Below are positions 45,395 through 55,907 of a DNA stretch of 64,000 nt, one piece after another. The translations under genes and the position numbers were made by a program. The stretch is taken from the NCBI GenBank assembly GCA_029532415.1, contig JAQOTA010000052.1, forward strand, positions 1,178,001-1,242,000, in the 5' to 3' direction. The notes under the pieces were generated by a model that did not search any database, was not told the DNA's origin, and worked only from the letters and a program-made list of their open reading frames with translations. The stretch's first letter is position 1. The number at the start of each line of letters is the position of its first letter. The stretch comes from Marasmius tenuissimus (lineage: Eukaryota > Basidiomycota > Agaricomycetes > Agaricales > Marasmiaceae).

Positions 45395-47366
45395 CTAACA
45401 AGTGAATGGTTTGCCGACAATACCTTGCTTGTACGCATCGTCTATGAGCTACGAGAGTGTCAGAGCGTGAACTTCTCCCGTTATAATTCAATCGGACTAA
45501 CCTTGACCGAAACGTAGGTCCCGGCAACACAGATGAAAGCACCTGCAACGATGATTGAGATGGACAAGATAGTGTTGAAGGAATATTTTCGCAAAGCGGC
45601 CGAGCCTCCTCTCAGGTGATAAGTGTCGTGCAGCCAGAAGAATCCCGCCAGACCGTAAGTGTACCAAGCGGCAAATAATGCTGCAGTAATACCTATCAGA
45701 TAGGAAAATATGGGAACCGCGACTGCGAGCACAAAGGCTGCTGCCACCGCAAGGAAGCACAATAGAATCCAGGTCGTCCATCCCCGTGCAGTGTGGTTGT
45801 ACATATGGACTGTGCCGCGGAAGTAGCGAACGAACACCAGTTTAGCGGCAGTATGGCAACAGAGAGCTCCCGTACTACATAAAAATCCTATCAGTCGGGA
45901 AATGTCAAGGGATTGGGGTATACAGACATCATGAAGTTGCCTAGAGCAATCCCAAAGGCCGCCTTTGCCCATTTCGGAGGAAGAGAAAAAAAAGCGGGGG
46001 ATGCAACGGTGTCCCCGATGTAAGTGTACCTGACGAACCCATGTGAGTGGTTCCGAGCTCATGAACATTGAGGATAATACTCACATCACGACCGAGAAGA
46101 CCACGTATAGAATCGTTGCGAACACTTGCAAACACCAGGCAGCCTATACAGCGCGGAATAATCAATATAACCACTCTGGCAATGCGAAGATCGTACCAAC
46201 ATACCTTCATGGCGTCTTCTGGATGGCGCATCTCAGATATGAGTATGAAAAACCTAAGGCAGCTAGAATCAGGGCCTAACGAGATCGAGCGGAGTGGTAC
46301 GAACATATCAAATGCGTGGACAGTGCTTCAGATGAGCTCATGTCGCTAGACCGTCATCTTTCACCTCTCACCCGCATAAGCAAAGACCTATCGCGAGGCA
46401 AATTAGAGTGCGGTGCGAGAGTATATGGATGGCAATATACCGGATTGGTGATAGCAAGGAACGCTTGGTAGAAGTTGGTAGGTTTCGTGGCATGTAACTC
46501 GCGTTCCGGTACAGGATTGAGACCTGCACCTATCATAGCTACCACGGCTGCAGTAAAGATCAGAGTGACACTCAAGAGACCGAGCCATTGGATGTTTCCT
46601 AGTGTGCGCGGGATGGCAACCAGAAAAGTTGCGACGGAGAATATTAGCACAAGATATACGGTGCAGAGCCCGTTGTCGGAGAGGGTGGACAATGCCTGCT
46701 GTCCAGAAAGGAGTTCACTTCCCTGGGCTTCGTGTGTTAGTGGCCGCTGCGTGCAGATCGAAGTACTCACAGCAGCACAGATGGCAAATATGATGGTGCC
46801 AGCGGCGAGGAGCTCTCGGAAGAAGCGCCCTCCGAGGATCATGCCAGCATCCCCCCTCAATGAACAATGAGCGTGGATCTCCCGCAAATAGAGGAATCTT
46901 TTACATGTTATGGACACTGGGATGATTGAGTTTGAAGTCGATCAGCAATTTGGATGTGTACAGGGCAAATATCCCGAGAAAGACAATGAGGATAACAGCT
47001 GGGACAATGCCTGCGCCAGAGATATGTCAGATCGAGGGGGAAAGTCAAGTAGTGCACGAGCCTTACCAACAACCGCAAGAGCGGATGGGAGCGAGAGCAT
47101 GCCATTGGAGACAATTTCAGAGATCATGAGCAGGGCAACGAACTAAAATTCATATGAATATCAAAGGAGGAATGTTGGTTTGCACTATGGCGCACCTGCC
47201 AGCTTAAGGTCTTGTACTGGATGCGATCGTGAGGGTCCTGTACGAATACTTCCTGCTCGCCGGTCTCGACGTTACCGGAAGAGTTCAAGTCGCCATCTTT
47301 CTCTTTTTCGGAGGATGGCATCCCATGCGCTCGAGATCTTGACTGGCCGAAGTGATCCAGAGACAT
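45395..47366 (-). CDS. Amino acid transporter, AAAP family
   Basis: Twelve exons: 47196..47366, 47067..47142, 46905..47010, 46771..46855, 46441..46722, 46365..46387, 46305..46325, 46205..46253, 46085..46143, 45928..46029, 45502..45874, 45395..45448 (466 aa). A polar ~57-residue N-terminus precedes about eleven helices. Signatures: YKTLSWQFVALLMISEIV, NGMLSLPSALAVVGI, PRTLGNIQWLGLLSV, ISEMRHPEDAMKAAW, YTYIGDTVASPAF and VPIFSYLIGITAALFA. This resembles fungal N-type (Mtr-like) or AVT vacuolar transporters that move neutral or aromatic amino acids with protons. The small exons 46365..46387 and 46305..46325 (a 39-nt intron between them) are the least secure joins. It shares a 418-base divergent promoter with the hydrolase gene. 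Confidence 0.85.
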
Positions 47367-47784
47367 AGTTCGCGATAAAGAGTATCAATAAGCCCGCGAA
47401 CATAAATAGACTGCCGGAGCATGGACGACCTGCCAGGACGGTGAGATGACAGTCATGTCGTGCCGATACGATAATGTGAGCCTTTCTTGAAGAGGATAAG
47501 GTGAACCAGATGATACTTATTGCACCCGGAGTCGACGGGAGTGAGGCCCCTGTATGATGGGCCTAGGAGGTTCGGGGAAGAAAATGAATTTCCACAATAG
47601 GCAAGTCATAAGCATACCGCCAGCAAAGTAAAGAGTCACTCACTTTGTGCTCGACCTCGCAGTGGTCTGCTCAGTGCTCCAGGTCATCCAACTCACACAG
47701 TGACTCTCATAAGAGGGTCTCCACGCTCCTTCATAATTCTCTCGCTTATTTCTTTCTCCCTGACCACCATCATCTCCGGCTTCC
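47367..47784. other. Divergent promoter, AAAP transporter / hydrolase
   Basis: About 420 bases between two ATGs. No recognised element beyond a CT-rich stretch near the hydrolase start. Confidence 0.4.
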
Positions 47785-50700
47785 ATGCATCAGGTCATTT
47801 CTCGCCCCCTCCCCAAACCAGCCTCTAATACCCCGCCAACATCTCGCACTGCTCGGAAGTCTTCCTCCTCTCTCAATTTACGCCGTGAAAAGGAAAAGGA
47901 CTCTTCTCAGCACGAATTTTATCAGTCAAATCGCCACAATTCTCCTACAAATTCTCCAGATTCTCCGACGCATTTCGATGCCCCTTCGAAGGCTAACCGA
48001 CCAGGACCCAGTCGTCCTCGATCTCAAAGAACCCGGGAAGCTCCATCTTACTTTCCTTATGCATCCACAGATGGACACCGCGATAATGATTCAGTTCCAG
48101 GAAGCGACCAAGATCCTTACTCGCGAGAATTTTCTTATTCATTTCCTTCCGGCCACGACGTCGAAGCTAGTCTCCTTACCCCGAGACCCACCTCTTCACC
48201 TCGACCCCGCTCTCGCACAGGCTCGTCGCCCAAACCGAACTACTGGATAGAAAGGAGTATTGGCCGACGTATATCGACAACTTCCACCCAATACACTGAA
48301 ACAATACCGGACACACCTTCAGACAGCGGTTCAATTAGACTCTTTCCTGTGGAAGTGGCAGCGCCAGTTCCGGGAGTCGAGACGATGGATGCGCTGGTAG
48401 ACGGCTTAAATGGAGGCGATGAATTCTCCAGCCGTAGCAGAATTGGGCTGGTCAATCACCATCCATTGTACCAACCTCCCCTTCCCACACCCCCTCCTGG
48501 TGTCATCTTAGGAGCACCGAAGATAAGACGTTCCAAAAAGTCCCCCAAATCATACCAGTTGAATGGCTCAGATGACGATGAACATACAATGACACTATCA
48601 GCACCGACCCTCACCCCTCGGAAAAAACGTCAACGACCCCCGAGTTCCAGTCGTTCCGGTTATACTGCGAATAGACCTACTACCTCCGCCTCTACGCCAC
48701 ACTCATATGACTCTTTCACACCGAACGAAGGCGACCCTAACGCGACACCATCCGCTATCAAGTTCCCCGAGATTCGGCCACGGACTGCTCCAACCGTTAA
48801 CACAGAAAAACATACCAGTATGGCACCTTCGATATCGGACATCATTCGTGCGTACACCCCTCGAGATGGTCCTACACGCAGCAGGGTGCCCCTTTCTCGA
48901 AATTCGTCGCTTTCCCGTAGTACTCATGCCACCGTTCCTGAGGATGCAGCCTCGAATTTCAACACAGTCATTGATGAGGAGAGTGACCTAGTCTCTCGTT
49001 CCTCCTTTGACAGCATAGCAGATGAAGTACAAAGGACTTTGCGCAATCAGACCAGCATGAACCTAGCTCCTCCTCCTCCACCGCCCCCCTCATACTCAAA
49101 GCGACACTCCGTCATGTCCGACTCTGCCAGCTTGACTTCCCCTCGATCAGATGGAGGGGGTGCTTCTATCTACTCATCTTCGATCGCGTCTACACAACCC
49201 CCACTCTCTCCCTTCGATTCTGCAAGCTTCTTGAACTCGTTGAAAGCACCTTCACCTTCGCAAGAGGTCGCGCAATACCTACGGTCGACACGGCTCACCA
49301 CATTACTAAAGTTGACGCGCTCTCCTCATGCATCGCACGACAATCCGTTGACTGTCAGCTTATCGGACCTGGGATCACCGAAAGGGTACCCCGTCTTGGT
49401 ATTTCTGGGTCTGGGCTGCGTGAGGCACATAATGGGCTTATATGACGAGATGGCGGAGTGTCTGGGTTTGAGGATGATTACCATCGACAGGTACTGTCAT
49501 CCGTCAATCTTCTTAATTGTTCTGCTCACATAGATTCGCATTCAATTTAGGTGGGGATTAGGACGTACCGAACCCAGGGCAAAATCCGCCAAAGGCATCA
49601 TGCAGTGGGCCTCGGTAGTCGAGGAAGTCCTGGACATACTTCAAATTGAGGAGTGTAGCGTCATGGCTCACTCTGCCGGTGCTCCCTATGCTTTATCATT
49701 TGCCAACAAACTTCGGAAACGAATACGCGGAGACGTTTGCCTATTAGCTCCTTGGGTTGGTGGAAGCGAAAGTGGTGAGTATCCTGGAGCTCGTTTAAAG
49801 TTGTCACCGTTGCTCACAAAGTTGATCAAGGCGGGTACAAATGGCTGAAGTACGTGCCAAATGGAATATTGAAGACCGCCCAAGCAGCAGAATGGAAACT
49901 TCAGACGTGGATGATCGGCAAGCCTCCAACCATTGCATGGGAGGGCATCGGATATAACGCACAGTCAGATAAGAAGTCGGACAAACCTGGTCCTCCTCGT
50001 CCTAGTACTGGCTCTGCCTTCAGCGAGTACGACGATCTACGAGATTTTGACGGGCGTTTTGAAAGTCGGAGTACTCTCGGCGTTTCGCCATCACGACCTC
50101 CAAGTGAACGCTCGGCAAGCGAGAGTAAGGTCCATGTAGCTGTGCGGAAGACATCCAGGGGTTTCCTCAGTCGCTTGAAGAACTCTCCTGTCTCTCAGCC
50201 GCAGTCACCACCCGAAGACTCGCCAACAGGTGGGAAACGGCTCAAGGCGTTGCGATCAATGGGATCATTGAAGTCAAGATCCTCCAAGAAGACGTCACTT
50301 CCCCCAAGCCCACAACTACCCGACCTCGTCCCCGGAATAGGTTTCGATGACCTGAAATGGAACTCCAACGATGGTTTGCCAAGTGACCAACGTTCAACCT
50401 CATCGTCGGGAGCGAAGAACGGCTCCACTAATCATTCTCCGTATACCTTCAACCCGCGAGCTGGTGGAAGACGGTCGATATCGTTCACCTCGGCATCATC
50501 ACCTCGCCCCCATAACACGTCTTTCTCATCGTCTCCACGTACGAGATCACCTGAACTAATAACCGAAACTCCGGAAACTTCCTCTTCCAGTCTTCAGAGT
50601 AAACTAGCCAACGCTCTGATCGCCGCTTCGCATTCAGAGTCTTCAAAGGGTACACATAACGACCTACTGCAGATTTTGAACCATGAAAATCATCCGTGGG

Positions 50701-50930
50701 GTTTCTCGTATCAGTCATATCCTCACCGGGTTCGTGTATGGTATGGCGACAAGGATGAAAAAATTGCCGAGAACGCGGTAAGATGGATGGAGAGGACTAT
50801 GGGTGACGAGAACTGTATCGTCAAAGTTGTCAAGTCGGCGGACCATGGCTTGATGTACAACAGTGGAGTCGTTGTAGAGGTGCTCGAGTTCTTACAGTCG
50901 TGTTGGCAGGAAGACCCTCACAGGCGTTGA
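47785..50930 (+). CDS. Alpha/beta-hydrolase-fold protein with long disordered regions
   Basis: Exons 47785..49490, 49551..49774, 49831..50930 (1009 aa). The first ~500 residues are Ser/Pro/Arg-rich. The hydrolase core starts near 515: GYPVLVFLGLGCVRHIMGLYDE, then RMITIDRWGLGRTE, and the nucleophile elbow VMAHSAGAPYALSFA (Ser ~610, G/A-x-S-x-G). After CLLAPWVGG and a helical cap, a ~230-residue disordered insert intervenes. The fold then resumes with RVRVWYGDKDEKIAENAV (acid loop Asp) and VKSADHGLMYNSGVV (catalytic His). A complete Ser-Asp-His triad is thus visible. Substrate unknown; the architecture suggests a regulated lipase or esterase-like protein rather than a secreted enzyme, as there is no signal peptide. 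Confidence 0.85.
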
Positions 50931-51444
50931 TCAACGGGAGTTGGTTTCCACCTATCTTTTTTATCTCTTTGCTATCAACTTTTCGAACCTTCGTTCTGGT
51001 TTCTCGTAAGGATGGATTGATGATACCATTGTCCCCCGTTTTCATTTTTGACTTCATATCAGCTTTCGTTCACCAGCATTCCTACTCTTCCGCAATTGTA
51101 TCTTATCCCTAACTCTACATCTTGACCTCCTTTCTTGTGTTATACTTATACTCTACGTCGCACGCCTCATACGTTATTTTAGTACCTCCTTCACAATTTG
51201 CTAACAAATTGGCCTAATACCGGTCACTTTTGACGGTATGTTGTAGATTGTAAAGTCGAATCTGATCCTTCTTTCGAGTCTAGATCTGGACTGAGACTAT
51301 CGGAGCCTTCTAATCTAAAAGGGCTATGATAATTCATACACGTCGTCACAAATCGTTCCACGATTACGGTACTAATAATTATAAAGATAAATCATAGGAA
51401 TTATAATCTATAGTGGTGGACTAAAGATGTAGTAATAACAATAA
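50931..51444. other. A/T-rich convergent 3' region
   Basis: About 510 bases between two stops, very A/T-rich near 51330..51440. A short inverted repeat (AATTTG..CAAATT near 51198..51213) is present; no gene seen. Confidence 0.45.
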
Positions 51445-52770
51445 CTAGAATCTGGTCCGTCTGTTACTAGCTACGGGTTGTATTGTAGAGTTTTGTGGGT
51501 AAGAGTTCGAATAGGGAGAAGGATCATAATGACGTGGACGTGGAGGGGGTTTGGTACGTCCTGCCGCGGCCAATGACCCCAGTGGGCCAGATTGGGCGGT
51601 CGACACCCGTGGGGCGTAAACTGGTTGCGACGCCCTGTAACTGGGGAACCGTCTCCCTACGGGATTGTGATTGTACATGAAGAAGTCCGAGAGGCGGGAG
51701 CTTCGCTTCTGAGCTCTACGTCGTAGACAGAAGTAGAGGCCCACAGCGAGAGATGTGATAGGAACCACGGTAAAGACCACGATCAAGGCGATTACAGAAC
51801 TACGGGTGTTATTTGAGGAGGTAGTTTGGGAATTGTCGGATGTTGCTGAGCTACTGGGTCCTGAAGTACTCTGCGTGGCTGTTGCATTTCCAGAAAACGG
51901 CGGTGAGGACGCCATCGGCAGATAGGACAAAGTGTGGCACTGCCTACCTTCGTTACTTTGGGATGATACTGAGGACGGCGGTGTTGAAGTTGCTGATGGA
52001 GTCGTTGATGAAGGTGGGGTACTGGTGGTATTGGTTTGAGTGTCTGATGTGATGGTCAGTTTCGGGTGATAAACACTTGTTCGGAATTGGTCTAACCGGA
52101 ACTGGTGGGGGCTTCGCAACCTAGGATCAGACACAGATCAGCATTCAATGAACTGCAATTAATCGAGAGGGACTAACCATCGTCGATGGTCACCACCAAG
52201 GAATCAAAAGTGATTGTACTCGAGCTGCTGAATTGGTCGTCGGCGAGGTTGAACAGGGTAAGTGTGTTTCGTCGACTGCAGTCGAAATCTTGGGAGAATA
52301 TTTCGGTCTGGAGGAAGCGACCAGAGGTAAGTTGATAGGATACTGAGAAGTAGGAGTAACTCACTGGAGTTGACTTGTCGTCGCTCTCTAACGAAGAGTC
52401 GTTGCCATCGACAAGAATTATTGAAGAAGTATTATCTTCACAATTAGGGCAAAGACCGTACTGTGATCCTCCCACTCTTTTCAGGCCAATATATATAACT
52501 CTCTGTGTCCATTCTGTTGAAAAATACGGGGTCGGCGCTCAGGAAGAAGCATATCGACGATGAATACGTACCCGGTAATGTAACCGTCAGGGCCAACCTG
52601 TTCACTATGTTGAAAGTGAGAAACAAATCTCCAGAGAGCTGATTCGTCGAGGCGAGCCAGCCAGATTCCAACCGTAGAGAAGAGTCTGGGGACACAATAG
52701 TGACGTTGCGCAAAGCTGCTTCCACCAGGGAAAGTGGAAGAACGAAGAAGAGAAGTAGAACGAAGGTCAT
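51445..52770 (-). CDS. Secretory single-pass membrane protein, Ser/Thr-rich
   Basis: Five exons: 52572..52770, 52365..52513, 52178..52307, 52097..52120, 51445..52043. A signal peptide (MTFVLLLFFVLPLSLVEA) precedes a lumenal/extracellular domain of ~150 residues with WTQRVIYIGLKRVGGSQYG, LCPNCEDN and FDCSRRNTL. A Ser/Thr/Pro stalk follows, then one transmembrane helix (SVIALIVVFTVVPITSLAVG) and a basic, Pro-rich cytosolic tail (~100 residues). The layout resembles fungal wall-stress-sensor-like proteins, but the ectodomain is not a WSC domain; many basidiomycete genomes carry such unnamed proteins. Intron 52308..52364 is 57 nt and stop-free, and a second possible in-frame intron lies near 51899..51957, so isoforms are possible. 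Confidence 0.75.
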
Positions 52771-53192
52771 GTCGACCAGAAGACAATCGGATGGACTCCA
52801 AGTTCGAGGGCTCGACTAGCAGTGAGGGGACATCGCAGGGAGCATAGCCAGCCAACAGCCAGAACGGGTTTTTATATGTTGTAGAGTGTTGGGAAAGTGA
52901 ACCGGACTCAGCATGGCTCTGCTCCGACTCCGCATTTTGGACGTCTTGTTGATTGCTTGATGTGGCAAAGCACGATCTAGGCAGGAACAAGGCAGGGACC
53001 GGGTTTTGGAGTTGAGACGGTGCCGGGCAGGCAATGTTCATCCGGCCATCAAATTTCCTTTGAGGAACTTCTTAGATCGACGCCACGTGGGAATTTATTT
53101 TCTTTGGAAAGTGACACAGCCACTCCGCTGTAATGTCTCTTTCCCCGACGACTTCGACCACGCAACTGTCACTGAAGTGAGCTCATGCCACT
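52771..53192. other. Divergent promoter, membrane protein / IES1-B
   Basis: About 420 bases between ATGs, containing the CACGTG at 53084..53089. No further gene. Confidence 0.4.
53084..53089. promoter_or_regulatory. E-box CACGTG upstream of IES1-B
   Basis: A CACGTG palindrome within GCCACGTGGG, about 104 bases before the ATG of IES1 copy B. Candidate bHLH site by sequence only. Confidence 0.35.
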
Positions 53193-55089
53193 ATGTCCAG
53201 CCGTAAACAATCTATAAAGGTTCTCAAGAAGAACGATGGGGAGCCACTTACTCGTGCAGATATCCAATTTGCTCTCCTTAATTGCATTTTTACCGACAGT
53301 TCTCAAGTCTTCACTGATCCGTACCCGACATTAGACAGTCAACCACCTCGAACGAAGGTTACATTCCGGGGTATTGTAACTTTCAATATGTACATGTCTA
53401 CACTCGACTGACTGACATTCTAGATCTCTATGTCAACGCTATCATCCACTCTCCAAAGACACCCAAGGCTTTGAAAGACAAAATGGCCGCAGATACGGCT
53501 TTCGCCACCGACTACGCGATGATATGTTTGCTGGCCAATGTCGGAAGAATAAATACGACAATGAGCTGTGACTACCCTCCGCCTTATTTCGCGTATCATT
53601 TCCTCAAGATTTGCCTCTAGTTTTCCCGGAAATGAAGACCGCAATTCGTACATACCATCCGGTGCCGTCGCTCCAGAAAACGAGCGGAAGTCTGCAAGAT
53701 GCACCACGTCATAAAGCAATCCTCAAAGCAAGTCTCTTGGAAGGGGAGGTAAACTCAGTGCCAACGACGCCTGCGGAGATACTGAACAGAGCAGTACGTG
53801 GCATGAGTCATTATCTCGCTATTTTCTACTCAAACCTTTGCCCTTGCACCTGTTAGAGCTCCGGAACAATACCGCCCACCAATATCGCGAACTTGATTTT
53901 CGTTCTGGCGAACCACTCTGTGGTAATACACGTCATTGGTGGTCCCAATTTCACGCTTATTGTTCTGCTTCTAGTCGATTGGTGCCACACACTTTTCAAG
54001 TGAATTTGAGTTCCTTGATCTCTTCACACCTGTGGAATTCTCTAGTGCCTCGAGAGCACGCGTTTTCCTGTGGATTTGCTATCATTACTATGAGGCGCCC
54101 TCCAGCGAGAACGAAGACGACTACGACAACACGTCTATGTCCGAGAACCCTTATTGCGAGCCGAATAGACCGGGAAAATATCCACCGCTACAAATGCTAT
54201 CGAGCGAGCAAGCCGAAGCTGAAAATGTGGACCCCGAGGACGAAAAACAGCACGCGGAGAAACTTATAGCTCAACGCACGCTGATTCAGAAGTCACAAGG
54301 TCCTAAAGATGTCACCAAGACTCCAGGCAAAAGTACAATGGCAAATGACGAGGATATAGAGAGCGTTGTGAGTGTTGACTCTGCCCAACCGAGCGCGCTC
54401 AGAGGGGCCAAGGGCAAAGAGAAGAAGTCCAAATCAAATAAGGAGAAGAAAGGGGTCTCTGACGCTGATAGCAATGGTGCCCGCCGCTACAACCGGGATG
54501 AACCGTTTGGCCCTATGGGTCCATACGATCGTGAGTTTTTTGTGCCATTCGACACACCGTCCATTGCTCAACCAAAGATCCAGCGGCGCGCAACACATAC
54601 CCCGCATCAATAGACCCCTCCCGTCCACGTATCATACAACAACCCAACAAACCGATTCCCATGGCTCAGTCTTCCTCACGATACACACCGTATGGTCCTT
54701 CTCCATTCCGGGATCCTCATCGCGAGAGAGTTCGAGTAGTGCCACGTCTGAGGTCTCCGTCACGGTCAATGTTGGAACGTGGGTCTATTTCTCCATCTTA
54801 CTATACTTGCCACGTTCTGAGCCGTAAATTCCTCAGATGCATGGCAGGTGATAAACCATTCCGACCCATTGTATGATTCCGACGAGGAGTCGCCAGACGA
54901 CCACCATCGACAAGACTACAGTATGTGCAGGCTTCGCGTCATCTTGCTACTATTCATATAGCTGATCCGCTCGATTTAGCTCAACGACTGCGCGTCCTTT
55001 CACGTCTTCGCGCAAAGCCGCCCACCCCCGAGCCCGAACCTCAATCCCAGTATAGTGCACACCCTCAGATGGCCGTCAATCATGCGTAA
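53193..55089 (+). CDS. INO80 complex subunit IES1-like, copy B
   Basis: Eight exons: 53193..53370, 53424..53567, 53621..53793, 53857..53922, 53975..54530, 54578..54778, 54837..54920, 54980..55089 (503 aa). Core motifs are LTRADIQFALLNCIFTD, KDKMAADTAFATDYAMICLL, ANVGRINTTM, FFPEMKTAIRTYHPVPSLQ, NIANLIFVLANHS, FEFLDLFTPVEFSSASRARV, a Lys/Glu-rich middle, and a tail SDPLYDSDEESPDD..QRLRVLSRLRAKPPTPEP. The NVGRINTTM..FFPEMKTAxRTYHPVPSLQK block is shared almost unchanged with copy A at 40693..42685. Ies1 belongs to the INO80 chromatin remodeller; which copy keeps that role is unknown. Copy B lacks the EEIEWGKKM block of copy A and has a longer polar middle. All splice sites here are GT-AG. Confidence 0.87.
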
Positions 55090-55907
55090 TTTCTTGTGGA
55101 CTAGCATTTGTGGACTCTAACCTTATTTGTCTACTTATTCGTGAACATAATCTTTCGGTCCGTCGTTCACTCTGGGCTCTCACCCTCTCATATCATCGGA
55201 CTCGTCGTGCCCTCTTGCTATCGCTTTCGACCCTGTTGTGATTTCTGTGATGTATATAGTAGTTTTTTGGTATAATTGACGCACATATATTTGGAGCAGT
55301 TTTGAATCGATGATTAGGATTCAAAGTAGTGCCTTTTATCCTACATACATCCAAAAAAAGAGAGAAGGAATAGAGACAAGTAAACTCGAGCCCAAGTTAT
55401 AGAAACTAGGTGAAAACTTCAATTATATGCTGTCAGGGGACATCAGAACGAAAAACGCCGCAAAGGCGGCACTAGGGAGTAGGAAAACGAAGTCATATGT
55501 AACCGTGCAAGACCTAGTAAGTATAAGCAGAGTTCGAAAAACTACACCAATCCAATTACCGCTCGTTTCCTCCGCACACGACCTTCTAGAAATCCAGACT
55601 GAATATGTAAAGAATAATATACATGGGAGGTTTGGGAGAGTCGGGTGGAAGCACAAACAAGGCGGATCCTTCCAGAAACCTTTAGTCAACACACACAACA
55701 TGCTGGCTCCATTCAAGTTACAGACGGAAAAGATGCGCAAGGTTCTCATCCGCAGGGCGAGTTAGATTACGTTGTTCTGAGTAGGGGTGGGAGAAGGAGG
55801 GGTCGTCGGATGTGGTGAGCCCTGGCGATGGTGGCACCCATGCGCCGCTCATCCGCTCGGTGGATGAGCTATCGCCAGTATTACTACTAAGAGCTAGGCT
55901 GCGGGGC
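55090..55907. other. Convergent 3' intergenic region
   Basis: About 820 bases between the IES1-B and MIT-protein stops. Overlapping open frames on both strands around 55423..55765 show no family features or splice context, so no gene is called. Confidence 0.45.

Noticed and set aside
55427..55765. 112-codon plus-strand open frame with an overlapping minus-strand frame
   Set aside because: Convergent 3' region, no domain, no splice context, and both strands open equally; no evidence for coding.
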